Source: Defluviitaleaceae bacterium
Lineage (GTDB): Bacteria; Bacillota; Clostridia; Lachnospirales; UBA5962
Assembly: GCA_009779915.1 (NCBI GenBank)
Contig: WRBA01000012.1
Location: 17,373-81,372 of the forward strand
DNA: 64,000 bases
Direction: 5' to 3'
The translations under genes were made by a program, and so were the position numbers. The notes beneath the pieces are model-generated. The model was given only the letters and a program-made list of their open reading frames with translations. It searched no databases and was not told the DNA's origin. Shown piece by piece: positions 10,001 to 19,015 of the stretch; positions within the stretch are counted from its first letter, which is position 1; every line of letters begins with the position of its first letter.

Positions 10001-13000
10001 TCACGCGGATTTAGGGTAGTCAAAATATTACCTAAAAAATCATAGGTAAAGCGGGTTCGAAGCTCCTGCCCGTCTAAAAACACCGATTCATACGCCAGTC
10101 TGCCAAACCTGTCTGTAAATGCCGCAGATTGCTGGCTTGGGGCTGCCGCGTCACCTTGCAATGTGCGGATTACCTTGTTGCCTTGGTTTATGCCGCTTTG
10201 GTGTGCGAAGGTTTCAACATGGCTCCCTGTACGTATTTCTATCAGTCTGTTTAAGCCATCGTATCGATAGGTGGTCACAACTCCATTAGCATCTGCCTCT
10301 GTCAGGATATTCATAAAACTGTCGTATGTGACACGCCCCAGTACATGCCCGGTTTGCAAGTCAGTAACCGTAGTCAAAAGCCCCAGCGGGTTAAAGGTAT
10401 ACATGATTTGAAAACCCATCTCATCACGGACGGTTACGGTGTTTGCTATATCGTTGTAGGTTATAACATTGTTAGTCCCGTCCGGGTTAAATGTATGGGT
10501 CAAACGGTTTAGACGGTCGTAGTTGTGGCTGGTAAGGTTGCCGTTAGGGTCTATATGGGTCAGCAGGTTACCCATACGATCGTAGGTAAAGCGCTCAACC
10601 GCTTCACCTACCGTCCGGCTGGCTAAATGGGTGTTGTTTGTATAGGTAAAACTCTCCTCAATAAACCTGCCGGGGGCGTAAAAACTCCGCTGACCGGTTA
10701 GCATCCCGAAGGAATTTACCGTATATTCCTCCCTTGCAGTCTGCATACCGTTTACAGTGCGGGTAAAAGAGCTTACATGCCGTCCGTCAGGAGATAGGGT
10801 AAATGTTTCCGATATAAGCGTATTTGCGTCTTGCCTATATGTCTTTCCGGTCATCAAATTAAACCTGCGGTCATAGGTGAAGCTTGTCCTGTGTAAATCC
10901 GCGGTGCTGCCATCTGCCAAAACCGACCAATGAGCCGTTATATTACCATATGAGTCATGCTGAAACCGTTCCGTGGTTGTATATGAGCCAAAACCGCTTG
11001 AAACAGTGGTTACAACAGTAACAGGCAGGTCAAATTGATCATAGGTGAATATGGTGGTTTCAGTAACCCCTGCGCCCACCACCCGCTGTTCCACCAAAAG
11101 ATGGCGGTGGTTAAAGCGATAAGTGGTGGTAATTTCACCTCTGCGCTCGGTCATATAGTAAAAATATGTCGTTGGCAGTTCCGTAAGCACAGTATTAGTA
11201 AGAGACATCCCCGAGAAATTGTTCCTCGAATTGCCGCCTGCACCCATAGTGTAGGTAACATGGTTAAACCGCATACCGTTTGCTGTGTCAAAGCGTTCCC
11301 TAACATAATAATGCTCTTTATGCCCCATGGCATGCAAAGAAGCGAAGGTTTGACCATAAACATAGGTTGTAACCATGCCTGTTGGGTATGTAATTCTTAC
11401 AAGGTTGGAATAATGGGGATTTGTCGCCGCATTAAGATGATTACTGCCAAACACGAAAGTGCTGTTTATATGGTTGTTATAGCTATGTATATCTACCCCG
11501 GAAGGACCTCCATGACGAGCGTAAAATTGAAGAGGGCTTCCAAACCAGCCAGTTATCCCTGTACCCCAGAATCTGAAGACTGTCAGGCGGTCAAGTTCAG
11601 CCGGAGAAAGGAATTGCCTCGTCTGGCTTGTACGGCTGAAAAAATTAGGGTTGTATGGGGCCAATTGATATTCAAACCTTGTAATTCTCCCATGCTGGTC
11701 TCTTTTTTCTGTCAGATGCCGTATAAAAACAGAGTTTAAAAACATAGGAACGGTGGTGATGGTATATTCAATTATACTTGCATCCGGTAGTGTAACACGC
11801 ATAAGTTGGTGAAAATGGTTAGCAGGAAAATCAATAATTACCTGTTGATTATTAGAATCGATAATTGTAAGGCGATGATCCGAATCAATAAATTGGATAG
11901 TATTTCCAAAGCGGTCGGTTCTTGCCACCAAATTGGTTTGATTTAAAAATTCTCTCGTACCGTCAGCATAAGTAAGTATAAAAACCGAGCCGGGGAACGA
12001 GGCAAAATTATCCGCCTGCAGCCGTAGGTCAGTACGGTTATAGTTTCTAAGATTTGCTGTGCCTCCTGTGGTTTCTATTTCAATGGTGCGCCCGTCAGCA
12101 AGCCTTATAAATCTTAGCGGATTAGGAGAAAGAATCCCATGAATAAAGGTCGTATCATCTCTAAATATCCGTGTTGTATTAAAAGTCCAGCCTGAAGCAA
12201 TAAATCTGCACCTTGGGCTGTGCTCCATCGATCCTACATACCGGGTGATAGGTATGGGTACATTATTCCATGATTCCGTAAAGAAATGTCCGTTCATAAA
12301 TACATTAACATTGTTTATTTCACCCCAGTAAAAATCATTACTGGACTGGCTGGAGTCATAAATAAGTGACAAGTTAAGATCAAAACCGCCCCTGCCGGGG
12401 AGGGTTACTATATGATCCGTATAAATTAACGCCCCTGTGTTTAAATTTATAACTTCAGAAAAAGAGCCTTTGTAGCTGAAAGGTGACGCCGGATAACGCC
12501 ATGATAATCCTATATCCGGCGGTGTTGCGGCGGAACGCCCAAGAGAAAGAGCCTGCACACTCGGATCAATCATACTAAACTCTTCTTCTATTACAATACC
12601 GTTAAGCCTTTGGATGAGCCTTATAAAACTTCTAAGACTTTGACCGTTCATACCATTTTCTATGATAAAATTTATTAATATATCCGGATGAATTTGGTAT
12701 TGATTTGCCAGGCTTATAATAATATGTAAATCAAGCTCCGATAATAGCTCGGCGTCTTCCTCCCCGTAATCCGGCAGGAGATTATTAGGCAAAGATGGCG
12801 GCTCTTCATTTTCATCATCTTCATCAGGGTCTTGAGCCTCATCATCATCTTCCGGCTCGGTTATTTCATCATCATTTTCACTATAATCCGGATAATCCGG
12901 CTCTTCGGGAGATGGGTTTTCGTTTTCATCACCGTTTAACCCCTCTGATTCTTCCAGGGCAGATAATTCTACGCCCATTGGAAGAAAAAAAACTGAATTT

Positions 13001-14184
13001 AACAATTGCGGTACAGGATGCACCTGTCCTGCATTCGCTACAGCCGAGCCAACAAGTCTAGGGTTTGCTAATCCTAAAGAACCCGCCTCTAAACCGGATT
13101 CTTCTTCGCCCTCATTTTCATAACTGTTTTCGTTGTCATCCGACTCGGAAGGTTTCTCTGCGTTTTCATCATTCTCATCATTTGATTCATCATCAAAGCC
13201 TGTGTATTCATCATCTTCGTCGTCTGAATCTTCGTAATCTTCGTCTGAACCCTCATCTTCATCATCAGAAGGGTGCCGTGAAGGAAGCTCCGGCGCAGGA
13301 ATAGAAGGCGCATCTTCTCTCGGTGGATTTATCTCCATCAATGTTATGCTATTAAAATCAAATACCTGCTGTGGTCGCATAAGAAAGCTTAAGGGCATAT
13401 CTAAAGCTAAAGACATTATATAAGTAGACATAACATGCTCTGCCCCATGTCCGGCAGCAATAAAGCTTACTATCTCCGCTCTATCCGCATCAGATATCGG
13501 TATAGAACTTTGAATAACTATTTGACGAAAGGCATTAGCCTCATAAACAGGTCCGTCCAGCCCGCCGTAGTTTGCAATCATAGTATGAGCATCATGGACA
13601 TTTAACTCCAGCTGCTGCATAATCCGCGCAATGGGTATGGACGAATAAATGCTGTAGCCAAAAGCTTCCAAAGCAAGCATTGTATCCTCACGGACAAAAA
13701 CTTGATCTCTTAGTACGAACCGCTCCCATTCATCTAAATCCGAATAAGGGCGGCCGCTAAAGACCAGAGATATTGCCTCGTCAGAAAATTCGGTGATATC
13801 TAAAAAGAAGGGCGGAAAAATCCTTCGCTCTATTACCATCCCCGAGCCTATTTCGAAGTCAGGAACTGTAATCGCAGGAGGATCAATGAGCAGTAGGAGG
13901 TCGTCCTCCTCATCTTCCTCCTTGTCATATGCTTCCTCGTCGTTATCAATATCATCCGGCTCATTCTCAGTTTCATCATCGGATTCGCCCTCACTATCAG
14001 GCTCTTCGCCGTTGCCTGTGTCCTCGGTAACCTCGTCTACTGTGCCAATATCTTCAATTATCTCACCAAGCATCTCAACCTGAGCTAAAACCATCTCAGC
14101 ATTCAAAATTTGGACAAGCATGGCAAAAATAAGGATAAACGCTATCAATCTTAATCTGGCTGCATAATATGTTTTTTCACCCAT
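7045..14184 (-). CDS. Secreted Rhs/YD-repeat polymorphic toxin
   Basis: The protein has 2379 residues. A Sec signal peptide covers residues 1-34. Two long Asp/Glu-rich low-complexity stretches follow (~38-95 and ~285-475). Then comes a short helical segment and a DUF6531-like entry (LPGRGGFDLNLSLIYDSS), then an array of YD repeats from roughly 560 to 2080 (many Y-x-Y-D/N-x-x-G/N-R-L units). The Rhs core closes with LRARFYNPVTGRF (~2093) and DPSGLFF (~2155-2161). The last 218 residues are a variable tip, as in polymorphic toxins, but I recognise no nuclease, deaminase or ADP-ribosylation motif in it. Expected architecture: an exported YD shell enclosing a C-terminal toxin, as in WapA. Start chosen for AAGGAGG nine bases upstream. 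It lies 14 nt after the GLUG/Fn3 gene, probably in one operon. Confidence 0.9.
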   Translation of the reverse strand: MGEKTYYAARLRLIAFILIFAMLVQILNAEMVLAQVEMLGEIIEDIGTVDEVTEDTGNGEEPDSEGESDDETENEPDDIDNDEEAYDKEEDEEDDLLLLIDPPAITVPDFEIGSGMVIERRIFPPFFLDITEFSDEAISLVFSGRPYSDLDEWERFVLRDQVFVREDTMLALEAFGYSIYSSIPIARIMQQLELNVHDAHTMIANYGGLDGPVYEANAFRQIVIQSSIPISDADRAEIVSFIAAGHGAEHVMSTYIMSLALDMPLSFLMRPQQVFDFNSITLMEINPPREDAPSIPAPELPSRHPSDDEDEGSDEDYEDSDDEDDEYTGFDDESNDENDENAEKPSESDDNENSYENEGEEESGLEAGSLGLANPRLVGSAVANAGQVHPVPQLLNSVFFLPMGVELSALEESEGLNGDENENPSPEEPDYPDYSENDDEITEPEDDDEAQDPDEDDENEEPPSLPNNLLPDYGEEDAELLSELDLHIIISLANQYQIHPDILINFIIENGMNGQSLRSFIRLIQRLNGIVIEEEFSMIDPSVQALSLGRSAATPPDIGLSWRYPASPFSYKGSFSEVINLNTGALIYTDHIVTLPGRGGFDLNLSLIYDSSQSSNDFYWGEINNVNVFMNGHFFTESWNNVPIPITRYVGSMEHSPRCRFIASGWTFNTTRIFRDDTTFIHGILSPNPLRFIRLADGRTIEIETTGGTANLRNYNRTDLRLQADNFASFPGSVFILTYADGTREFLNQTNLVARTDRFGNTIQFIDSDHRLTIIDSNNQQVIIDFPANHFHQLMRVTLPDASIIEYTITTVPMFLNSVFIRHLTEKRDQHGRITRFEYQLAPYNPNFFSRTSQTRQFLSPAELDRLTVFRFWGTGITGWFGSPLQFYARHGGPSGVDIHSYNNHINSTFVFGSNHLNAATNPHYSNLVRITYPTGMVTTYVYGQTFASLHAMGHKEHYYVRERFDTANGMRFNHVTYTMGAGGNSRNNFSGMSLTNTVLTELPTTYFYYMTERRGEITTTYRFNHRHLLVEQRVVGAGVTETTIFTYDQFDLPVTVVTTVSSGFGSYTTTERFQHDSYGNITAHWSVLADGSTADLHRTSFTYDRRFNLMTGKTYRQDANTLISETFTLSPDGRHVSSFTRTVNGMQTAREEYTVNSFGMLTGQRSFYAPGRFIEESFTYTNNTHLASRTVGEAVERFTYDRMGNLLTHIDPNGNLTSHNYDRLNRLTHTFNPDGTNNVITYNDIANTVTVRDEMGFQIMYTFNPLGLLTTVTDLQTGHVLGRVTYDSFMNILTEADANGVVTTYRYDGLNRLIEIRTGSHVETFAHQSGINQGNKVIRTLQGDAAAPSQQSAAFTDRFGRLAYESVFLDGQELRTRFTYDFLGNILTTLNPRDAALGHSATTRFTYQFNSLGLNLITENALDYRTEEQSDWLGRTISTRDALGNIARMSYNNRSLLAEIRTPFEGGHYRVQHFTYDLNGNIISERTTANRPGQAARYIENIFAYDSMNRLIRTETGGERVEFTYDRMGRQTSVRNAGGSRINRFEYDHRGNLIRTIDPMGQEETFEHDRNGNVIRRTDRNGTVFTTTYDNMNRPIETRAVSADGTIIQQVRTTFSVNGLLISTENENETTTNRYDSLGRLVEETTSDGTRRVYTYDVLGSRTGFELFVNGNRILNQVYEYDRLSRLTAVSSGSLREAIYQYDGNNNRISRQMVNGVTTTYTYNQAGLMTSLVNRNNQGIISSYTYTYFLDGNQATIIDHTGRLLTYVYDNQNRLVSEIEQRPNGEIITRSFTFDNAGNRASKTVVENGETTVTAYTYDLNNRLTRIHEHNQQTGSQRMTGFTYDPNGNQLATTSSGTSPRVGAGEAGLNLHVHSLTVFRDFAHLQDELRGTIRSDGTTRLTTRLATQADHDNLDELLAGTISSQDIPLPSIQMMVLNNDSDTTFTGSAFSSRYTYDLFNRLIRIDRPGLRAEYAYRADGMRISKTVNGIITRHVWDGLNIVADVEADGTIIDTYIRGVGLIRSLVHGYYVFNARGDVVQITNAIGWVTRDYEYDAFGNQLDRQHLSNEADTNPWRFSGEYFDIESGLVYLRARFYNPVTGRFITEDPHWGVHNMIFGDNPATLNGQPMPDINAIRQSANLFVYAGNNPIKFVDPSGLFFIMQSSSGIFSIRPFNSINMALNTVMSILPIGGTITNQIQRAPNPSATVVGEASWGRAGSGFAWSPSPGADLIMDAGMYGFARGTNLVTSSRGGAIASSLFTAGMANDRLGHSNTIMGLMEVHNVNNRFSDLTSLTNQIARFDNIIMNNPDYFFFTTQYGIMHGNFSGSQFLRDLELYRMEESIRSQIFRQRARVSPSNWTVDDFNSANNALMTRLRRQ

Positions 14185-14198
14185 TAATCACAGCCTCC

Positions 14199-17100
14199 TT
14201 ATTGTTCAAAAACAATAGTTGTACTTCGGGTTCTCAAAGCTTGGAAACGGGCAATGGTAAATATCCCGCTCCATACTTGATCGTCTCGTAATTGCTGTAA
14301 AAACCTAAATTCAATATTTCCGCTTGATATAGACAAAATTTGTATATTTGTACCCGGTATAACTCCAACACCGGTATGCGCCCCCGGAACCTGACTTGCA
14401 AAATCTAAAAGCCTGATAACCTCAGGGTCATATGTTATATTAAATACTGTATCCCCATCAAAAAATACATTGTCGCCTGACAGTACTATTTCATACACTG
14501 CCGTATTTTGGGCATTTAACAGTATTTCACTGTAAAGAGCTGATGGACCCCGCAAAGTGCTGACAGTTATGGGACTGCTCCATTCCCCCACATTATCGGA
14601 GGAGTATGCCCTTGCAGCAAATGTATAACTGGTACCGGGAGATAAATCACTCACAATAACCGTATTATCCGTAACCGATATAATATTTTCACCAAATCTG
14701 ACTTGGTATGTCGTAACGCCTATCACAGGGTTCCATACAAGGGTTATGGAAGAATTAGTACGACCGGTATGCCTAAGATTAGTTACAGGGGCATAAGGTG
14801 CCCTGTATGTCCTGACTGACAGTTCAAGGCTTCTTGGGCTTATATTAGTTGTATTTCGGGCTTGCACGGTTATAATATATTCAGTATCGCTTGCCAAATT
14901 CCTGATAGTTATGCTATTTGTATTAGCAGCTATACTCTGACCATTGTAATTTACAATGTATTCAGTTGCGTTATTTACAGCATCCCAAGATAAGCTTATA
15001 CTGTTTGATGTACGTCCTGTAACAACAAGGTTTTCAGGTGCGTTAAGGCTGTTATCAACAGTATAAACCGTAATATAAGCCCAGTTGCCGTATATACCAC
15101 CCCTTACGGCTCTAACCATAAAGGTATATGATACATCTCCATCAAGTCCGTCAAAACGGGCGGTGTTTTCGATTTGAGTGGATGTCTGCCCATCAAATGA
15201 TATTTCAAAATAGTCTATATTAGCCATTGTATCCCAGCTAAAGCCTAATGTACTGATGGTCTGCTCTGTACAAATAAGACCTGTTATATTCGCCGGCCGC
15301 TCAATAGGCGGTGCCGTTGATACATTTCTTAAAAACGGATACGTATGCCCCTCAATTATATCCCAAACATTATCAAAGTCCCAGCCTGCAAAAGTATCAC
15401 GCTGCATCATTTGGGCTGTAGTGCGGGCTTGGTCTTCAGGGGTTTCAACGCCTGCAAGAGCAGCATCGAAGAAGGAGTTGGTGGGGACTATATTCCATGT
15501 TGTCGCTAAGCCAAGCCTATATAACCCGCTTAACTCGCTTGCTGAAAAGGAGTTTATTATCGGCAAAGAGCTATTGCTAGAGACTATCAAACCAGTAACA
15601 GCAAAACCGGGATTACTGTTACTCGATGTTATCCTGCCGGTAGAAAAGCTGTCTCTTATCTCTGAACCATTGTCCCAGGCATTAGTAAAGTTTATCAACC
15701 CTCCAGCTGAAGAATCCGTAATTATCTCCCCTGAAAAATGACTTTCGCTTAAAATAAAAGTCCCGCCTTCCACACCAATAAACTCCCCTCCATTCCAAAC
15801 ACTCCTTCCTGCTATAGCACGTATAAGTCCACCGGTCTGATCGGGAGATGTTAACGTTGCACTCGAATGGAGCCTGCTTAATATTACAGGCTGGGTTGTT
15901 ACATTTGTCAAATCAAGCACCATACTGCTTGCAGTACTCCCACTGCCTCCGGCAGTTATCGCCCCGCTTATACTAACATTGTCTATAAATCCGGGACTTT
16001 CGTAAGAAGTTACCCTAAAGTTACCAACAAGTGCAACACTACCTCCATCGCTATAAAAATTTACATCTTCAAAATTTATATTTTGTATAACAGCGTCTCC
16101 CGTCGTATTAAACAAACCACCGCCGCCGTGAGGGAGATGTACCGTAAGGTTTCTTATTGCATGCCCATTGCCGTCCAGTTCACCATTAAATTGAGGGATT
16201 GGCACAAATTCTATACCTGCCATATCAATATCATTGCCCAGCCTAAAATGGGCACTTATATCATAGGTCATATCTTGCAATTGGTATCCTTCTGATATTA
16301 TGTAAGGGTCGTCTGCCGTACCTCTGCCCCTTGCGCCGCCTCTTGCTATGGGCAAGGCAGTCGCTTTTTCAGGCTTTGGCAGATTCCTCAAAAACGGATA
16401 TGAGCTGCCTTCGTTTATAGTCCATATATTATCAAAATCCCAATTTGTAAATGTATCTCTAAACATTAGCCCCGATGTAAGCCTGGAATTTGGGTCTAAG
16501 TTTCCATTTGTTCTTCCCGCGGCTCGTCCGTCAAAGAAGGAATTGGTAATAGCGGCAACACCATTTGGTGCTAAGCCGTTTCTTAGCGAAATATTTAATG
16601 TATTCAATTCACTTGCTGAATAAGAGTTTATTATTTGAAAAGTATCACGAGCCGGATTCCCAATCAAGCCTCCGATAGATGAATTGCCAGTAGCAGTTAA
16701 TTTACCAATAGAAAAACTATTTTCTATTATTGAGCCATTGCTTATATTATTAGTATTCCTACTGTTACCTATTAATCCTCCGATTCCCCCGTTTCCGGTT
16801 ATTTCGCCTGCAAAGTAGCTTTCAGTTAAATGAATCCTCCCGCTAACATGACCTATAAGCCCGCCGGAGTTGTTTACAGCGTTTATTTCAGCAGTTGAGC
16901 GTACTCTGTTTATTACAGCAGTTTGTCCCGATATGGCTGATAATGTTCCAACTATACTGCCTGCTTGATCGTGTGTAGCATTTATCGTACCGCTTACACC
17001 AACATTGTATATTGAAACAGGATGTTGGTTGTTATTAACAGCAAAGTGACCTACAAGTGCAGCGGCATTTATCGTACCGCTTATATTTACATGCTCCAAA

Positions 17101-17462
17101 GTTAAATTTCTTATAGCGGCACTATCTACAACCTCAAACAAGCCTGCCCCTGAAGCACTAGCTCCCGCATTTACCATCAAATACCTTATTGCATGCCCAT
17201 TACCATCCAGCACCCCTCTAAAAGGCTGCGTAAAAGTACCAATCGGCACATGATTTATCCCGGACATATTTATATCATTGCCCAGCCTAAAATGGGCGTT
17301 TAAATGGCTTCGCATTTGGTTAACATGCGCCGGTGTCGTTATAATAAAAGGGCTTGCTGCCGTTCCATTACCGCTGCTAAAGGCAAAAACATCAACCCTC
17401 AGCCCAATCAAAAAAAATAACATTGTAAATAAACTTGCAATTATCTTTGCTTTTGTTTTCAT
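14199..17462 (-). CDS. Secreted GLUG-repeat / fibronectin III / cohesin-like protein
   Basis: Start placed at 17462, where MKTKAKIIAS follows AAAGGAG with good spacing; an in-frame ATG 54 nt further upstream has no ribosome site. The product has 1087 residues. A signal peptide ends near residue 27 (VFA|F). Two long halves of GLUG-type beta-helix repeats (GGLIGxxxx, residues ~30-700) each begin with a similar unit (FRLGNDI...DGNGHAIR), suggesting internal duplication. Three Fn3 domains follow (~733-973, each with S-x-x-L-x-W-D/N). The C-terminus (~974-1087) looks cohesin-like (FNITYDPEVIRLLDF). It is probably an adhesin or scaffold at the cell surface. Being 14 nt upstream of the Rhs gene, it may help display or deliver it, which is inference. 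Confidence 0.8.
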   Translation of the reverse strand: MKTKAKIIASLFTMLFFLIGLRVDVFAFSSGNGTAASPFIITTPAHVNQMRSHLNAHFRLGNDINMSGINHVPIGTFTQPFRGVLDGNGHAIRYLMVNAGASASGAGLFEVVDSAAIRNLTLEHVNISGTINAAALVGHFAVNNNQHPVSIYNVGVSGTINATHDQAGSIVGTLSAISGQTAVINRVRSTAEINAVNNSGGLIGHVSGRIHLTESYFAGEITGNGGIGGLIGNSRNTNNISNGSIIENSFSIGKLTATGNSSIGGLIGNPARDTFQIINSYSASELNTLNISLRNGLAPNGVAAITNSFFDGRAAGRTNGNLDPNSRLTSGLMFRDTFTNWDFDNIWTINEGSSYPFLRNLPKPEKATALPIARGGARGRGTADDPYIISEGYQLQDMTYDISAHFRLGNDIDMAGIEFVPIPQFNGELDGNGHAIRNLTVHLPHGGGGLFNTTGDAVIQNINFEDVNFYSDGGSVALVGNFRVTSYESPGFIDNVSISGAITAGGSGSTASSMVLDLTNVTTQPVILSRLHSSATLTSPDQTGGLIRAIAGRSVWNGGEFIGVEGGTFILSESHFSGEIITDSSAGGLINFTNAWDNGSEIRDSFSTGRITSSNSNPGFAVTGLIVSSNSSLPIINSFSASELSGLYRLGLATTWNIVPTNSFFDAALAGVETPEDQARTTAQMMQRDTFAGWDFDNVWDIIEGHTYPFLRNVSTAPPIERPANITGLICTEQTISTLGFSWDTMANIDYFEISFDGQTSTQIENTARFDGLDGDVSYTFMVRAVRGGIYGNWAYITVYTVDNSLNAPENLVVTGRTSNSISLSWDAVNNATEYIVNYNGQSIAANTNSITIRNLASDTEYIITVQARNTTNISPRSLELSVRTYRAPYAPVTNLRHTGRTNSSITLVWNPVIGVTTYQVRFGENIISVTDNTVIVSDLSPGTSYTFAARAYSSDNVGEWSSPITVSTLRGPSALYSEILLNAQNTAVYEIVLSGDNVFFDGDTVFNITYDPEVIRLLDFASQVPGAHTGVGVIPGTNIQILSISSGNIEFRFLQQLRDDQVWSGIFTIARFQALRTRSTTIVFEQ

Positions 17463-17765
17463 ATGTACTCTCCTTTTAGTTTTTAATCGTCGGTAATTAA
17501 TAAAAAAACAACACAAACCGCTTTATACTATACCTTCGCGGGTTGTGCTGCCTAAGTAGTTGTGGATATTAGTTTATATTTTTCTAAAGAGAAATGCAAA
17601 TACAGACACCCCTCAAACAAAAAACGTCAAACTTTGTTCTCATTTATTACTAATACAGGGTGAAGGATTTAAAATCCGAACCCTGAGTTGCGCCCTGCAC
17701 AACGCCGCGAAGCGTAAGCGAAGGGGACTTTGCCTACGTAGCGTGGGGCGAAGCCCCATTTCAAA
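17463..17765. other. Intergenic stretch between GLUG/Fn3 gene and tRNA-Ser
   Basis: About 300 bp with no convincing gene. Bases 17655-17684 form a bipartite hairpin (AGGGT/ACCCT enclosing GGATTT/AAATCC). Further on are GC-rich palindromic bits (CGCGAAGCG, GGGGCGAAGCCCC) downstream of the tRNA-Ser on its strand. They could be tRNA processing or termination structures. The junction is also where accessory DNA gives way to housekeeping genes. Confidence 0.5.
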
Positions 17766-17851
17766 CGGAGGGTAAGGGATTCGAACCCTTGTGGGGTTGC
17801 CCCCTAACGGTTTTCAAGACCGCCCCGTTATGACCGCTTCGGTAACCCTCC
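17766..17851 (-). tRNA. tRNA-Ser(UGA)
   Basis: An 86-nt cloverleaf with a GGAGGGT/ACCCTCC acceptor stem, G discriminator, GCGGT/ACCGT anticodon stem with loop CTTGAAA (anticodon TGA), a long variable arm typical of tRNA-Ser, and GGGTTCGAATCCC in the T arm. CCA is not encoded. It sits at the boundary between the accessory surface/toxin region and the conserved region. Confidence 0.95.
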
Positions 17852-17947
17852 ATTGCTGCAATTGTTAATGCAACGCTATTAATTTTACAACAATACAACC
17901 TATTTGTCAACACAAGATTTTTAGGTCTTATGTTAAATAAATTTTGT

Positions 17948-17976
17948 TTGTAAGCTTTGGATATATGGTTTATAAT
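17948..17976 (+). promoter_or_regulatory. Sigma-A-type promoter of the dcyD cluster
   Basis: TTGTAA, a 17-bp spacer, then TATAAT, ending 28 bp before the chosen dcyD start and its AAAGGAG site. Confidence 0.65.
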
Positions 17977-18004
17977 TAGTTTAAAAACTAAAAGGAGTGT
18001 TTTT

Positions 18005-19000
18005 ATGAACTTAAGCAGGTTCCCACGTATACGCTATACAGAGGGTTATACGCCTATTGAAAAACTTGATAAACTTACTAAGCATCTTGGCGGTCCAAAT
18101 ATTTATATTAAGAGGGATGACCTTTTAGGCTTAGCCGGAGGCGGTAATAAAACAAGAAAGCTTGAGTTTTTAATGGCTGATGCTAAAAATAGCGGTGCTG
18201 ATACTATAGTGACTTGCGGCGCGGTTCAGTCCAACCATTGCAGGCTTACCCTTGCAGCGGCTGTCAGGGAAGGTATGAAATGCCAATTTGTACTTGAGCA
18301 AAGGGTTCCCGGCAGCTATGATGAAATGGCCGGCGGCAACAATTTCCTGTTTAAACTTATGGGCATCGAAGCCGTTCACGTAGTTGAAGGGGGCAGCGAT
18401 ATCCTCGGTAAAATGAACGAAGTGGCTGAAAAACTTAAAGCCGAAGGGAGAAAGCCTTATATAGTACCTGGAGGCGGCTCTAATGAAATAGGGGCACTTG
18501 GCTATGTTTCCTGCGCTCAGGAAATTTTGGCACAATTACATGAAAAATCCTTAAAAATCGACCATATCGTTGTAACATCAGGCAGTGCCGGTACTCATGC
18601 CGGTATGCTTACAGGTATGATAGGCGCAAATGCAGGCATCCCTGTAACAGGCATAGGCATTAATGCAAGGCTTAATATTCAGCTGGACAGGGTATATAAC
18701 CTCTGCCAAAAAGTTGCTGATAAGCTGGAACTTAAAAACAATATCGAACGAGAAGATGTTGTAGTATTTGAAGATTACATAGGTGAAGGTTATTCTAGAA
18801 AAACCGATGGCATGGTAGAAGCCATAAAACTTCTCGCCAGTTTGGAAGGTATACTTTTAGATCCTGTTTATACAGGAAAAACTATGTACGGCATGATGGA
18901 TCTTATTAAAAAGGGCTATTTCAAAGATTGTGAAAATATCCTCTTCCTCCATACAGGGGGCGCACCGGCACTTTATCATTATACGGATTATTTCTTTTAG
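18005..19000 (+). CDS. dcyD: D-cysteine desulfhydrase (PLP enzyme)
   Basis: The 331-residue fold-type II PLP enzyme of the ACC deaminase / D-cysteine desulfhydrase family converts D-cysteine to pyruvate, sulfide and ammonia in the cytoplasm. Visible family blocks are RYTEGYTPIEKL, YIKRDDLLGLAGGGNKTRKL (PLP lysine in NKTRK), CGAVQSNHCR, and VTSGSAGTHAG. DcyD and ACC deaminase are hard to separate by eye, but the RFPR...YTEGYTPIE start and overall similarity favour DcyD. Start at 18005 is set by AAAGGAG eight bases upstream; an in-frame ATG 48 nt earlier overlaps the promoter. It is the first gene of a cluster with a YeiH-type transporter, an amino-acid racemase and an Fe-S flavoprotein, fitting D-amino-acid and sulfur catabolism. 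Confidence 0.85.
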   Translation: MNLSRFPRIRYTEGYTPIEKLDKLTKHLGGPNIYIKRDDLLGLAGGGNKTRKLEFLMADAKNSGADTIVTCGAVQSNHCRLTLAAAVREGMKCQFVLEQRVPGSYDEMAGGNNFLFKLMGIEAVHVVEGGSDILGKMNEVAEKLKAEGRKPYIVPGGGSNEIGALGYVSCAQEILAQLHEKSLKIDHIVVTSGSAGTHAGMLTGMIGANAGIPVTGIGINARLNIQLDRVYNLCQKVADKLELKNNIEREDVVVFEDYIGEGYSRKTDGMVEAIKLLASLEGILLDPVYTGKTMYGMMDLIKKGYFKDCENILFLHTGGAPALYHYTDYFF

Positions 19001-19015
19001 AAGGCGGTAAATACA

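Noticed and set aside
11035..11739. A 234-codon plus-strand frame inside the Rhs gene
   Set aside because: It is antisense to intact YD repeats and has no start signal or known domain.
12795..13304. His-rich and Ser-rich plus-strand frames
   Set aside because: They mirror the Asp/Glu-rich (GAT/GAA) stretch of the Rhs protein.
17655..17684. tRNA-3'-end-like sequence (GGGTTCGG...ACCCT) next to tRNA-Ser, as a possible attachment-site remnant
   Set aside because: It is better explained as a hairpin, and it does not repeat the tRNA-Ser end closely enough; no integrase is present.
17500..17770. Possible genomic island boundary at tRNA-Ser
   Set aside because: The accessory region to its left fits an island, but no integrase or direct repeat is in the window, so it is left as a remark only.
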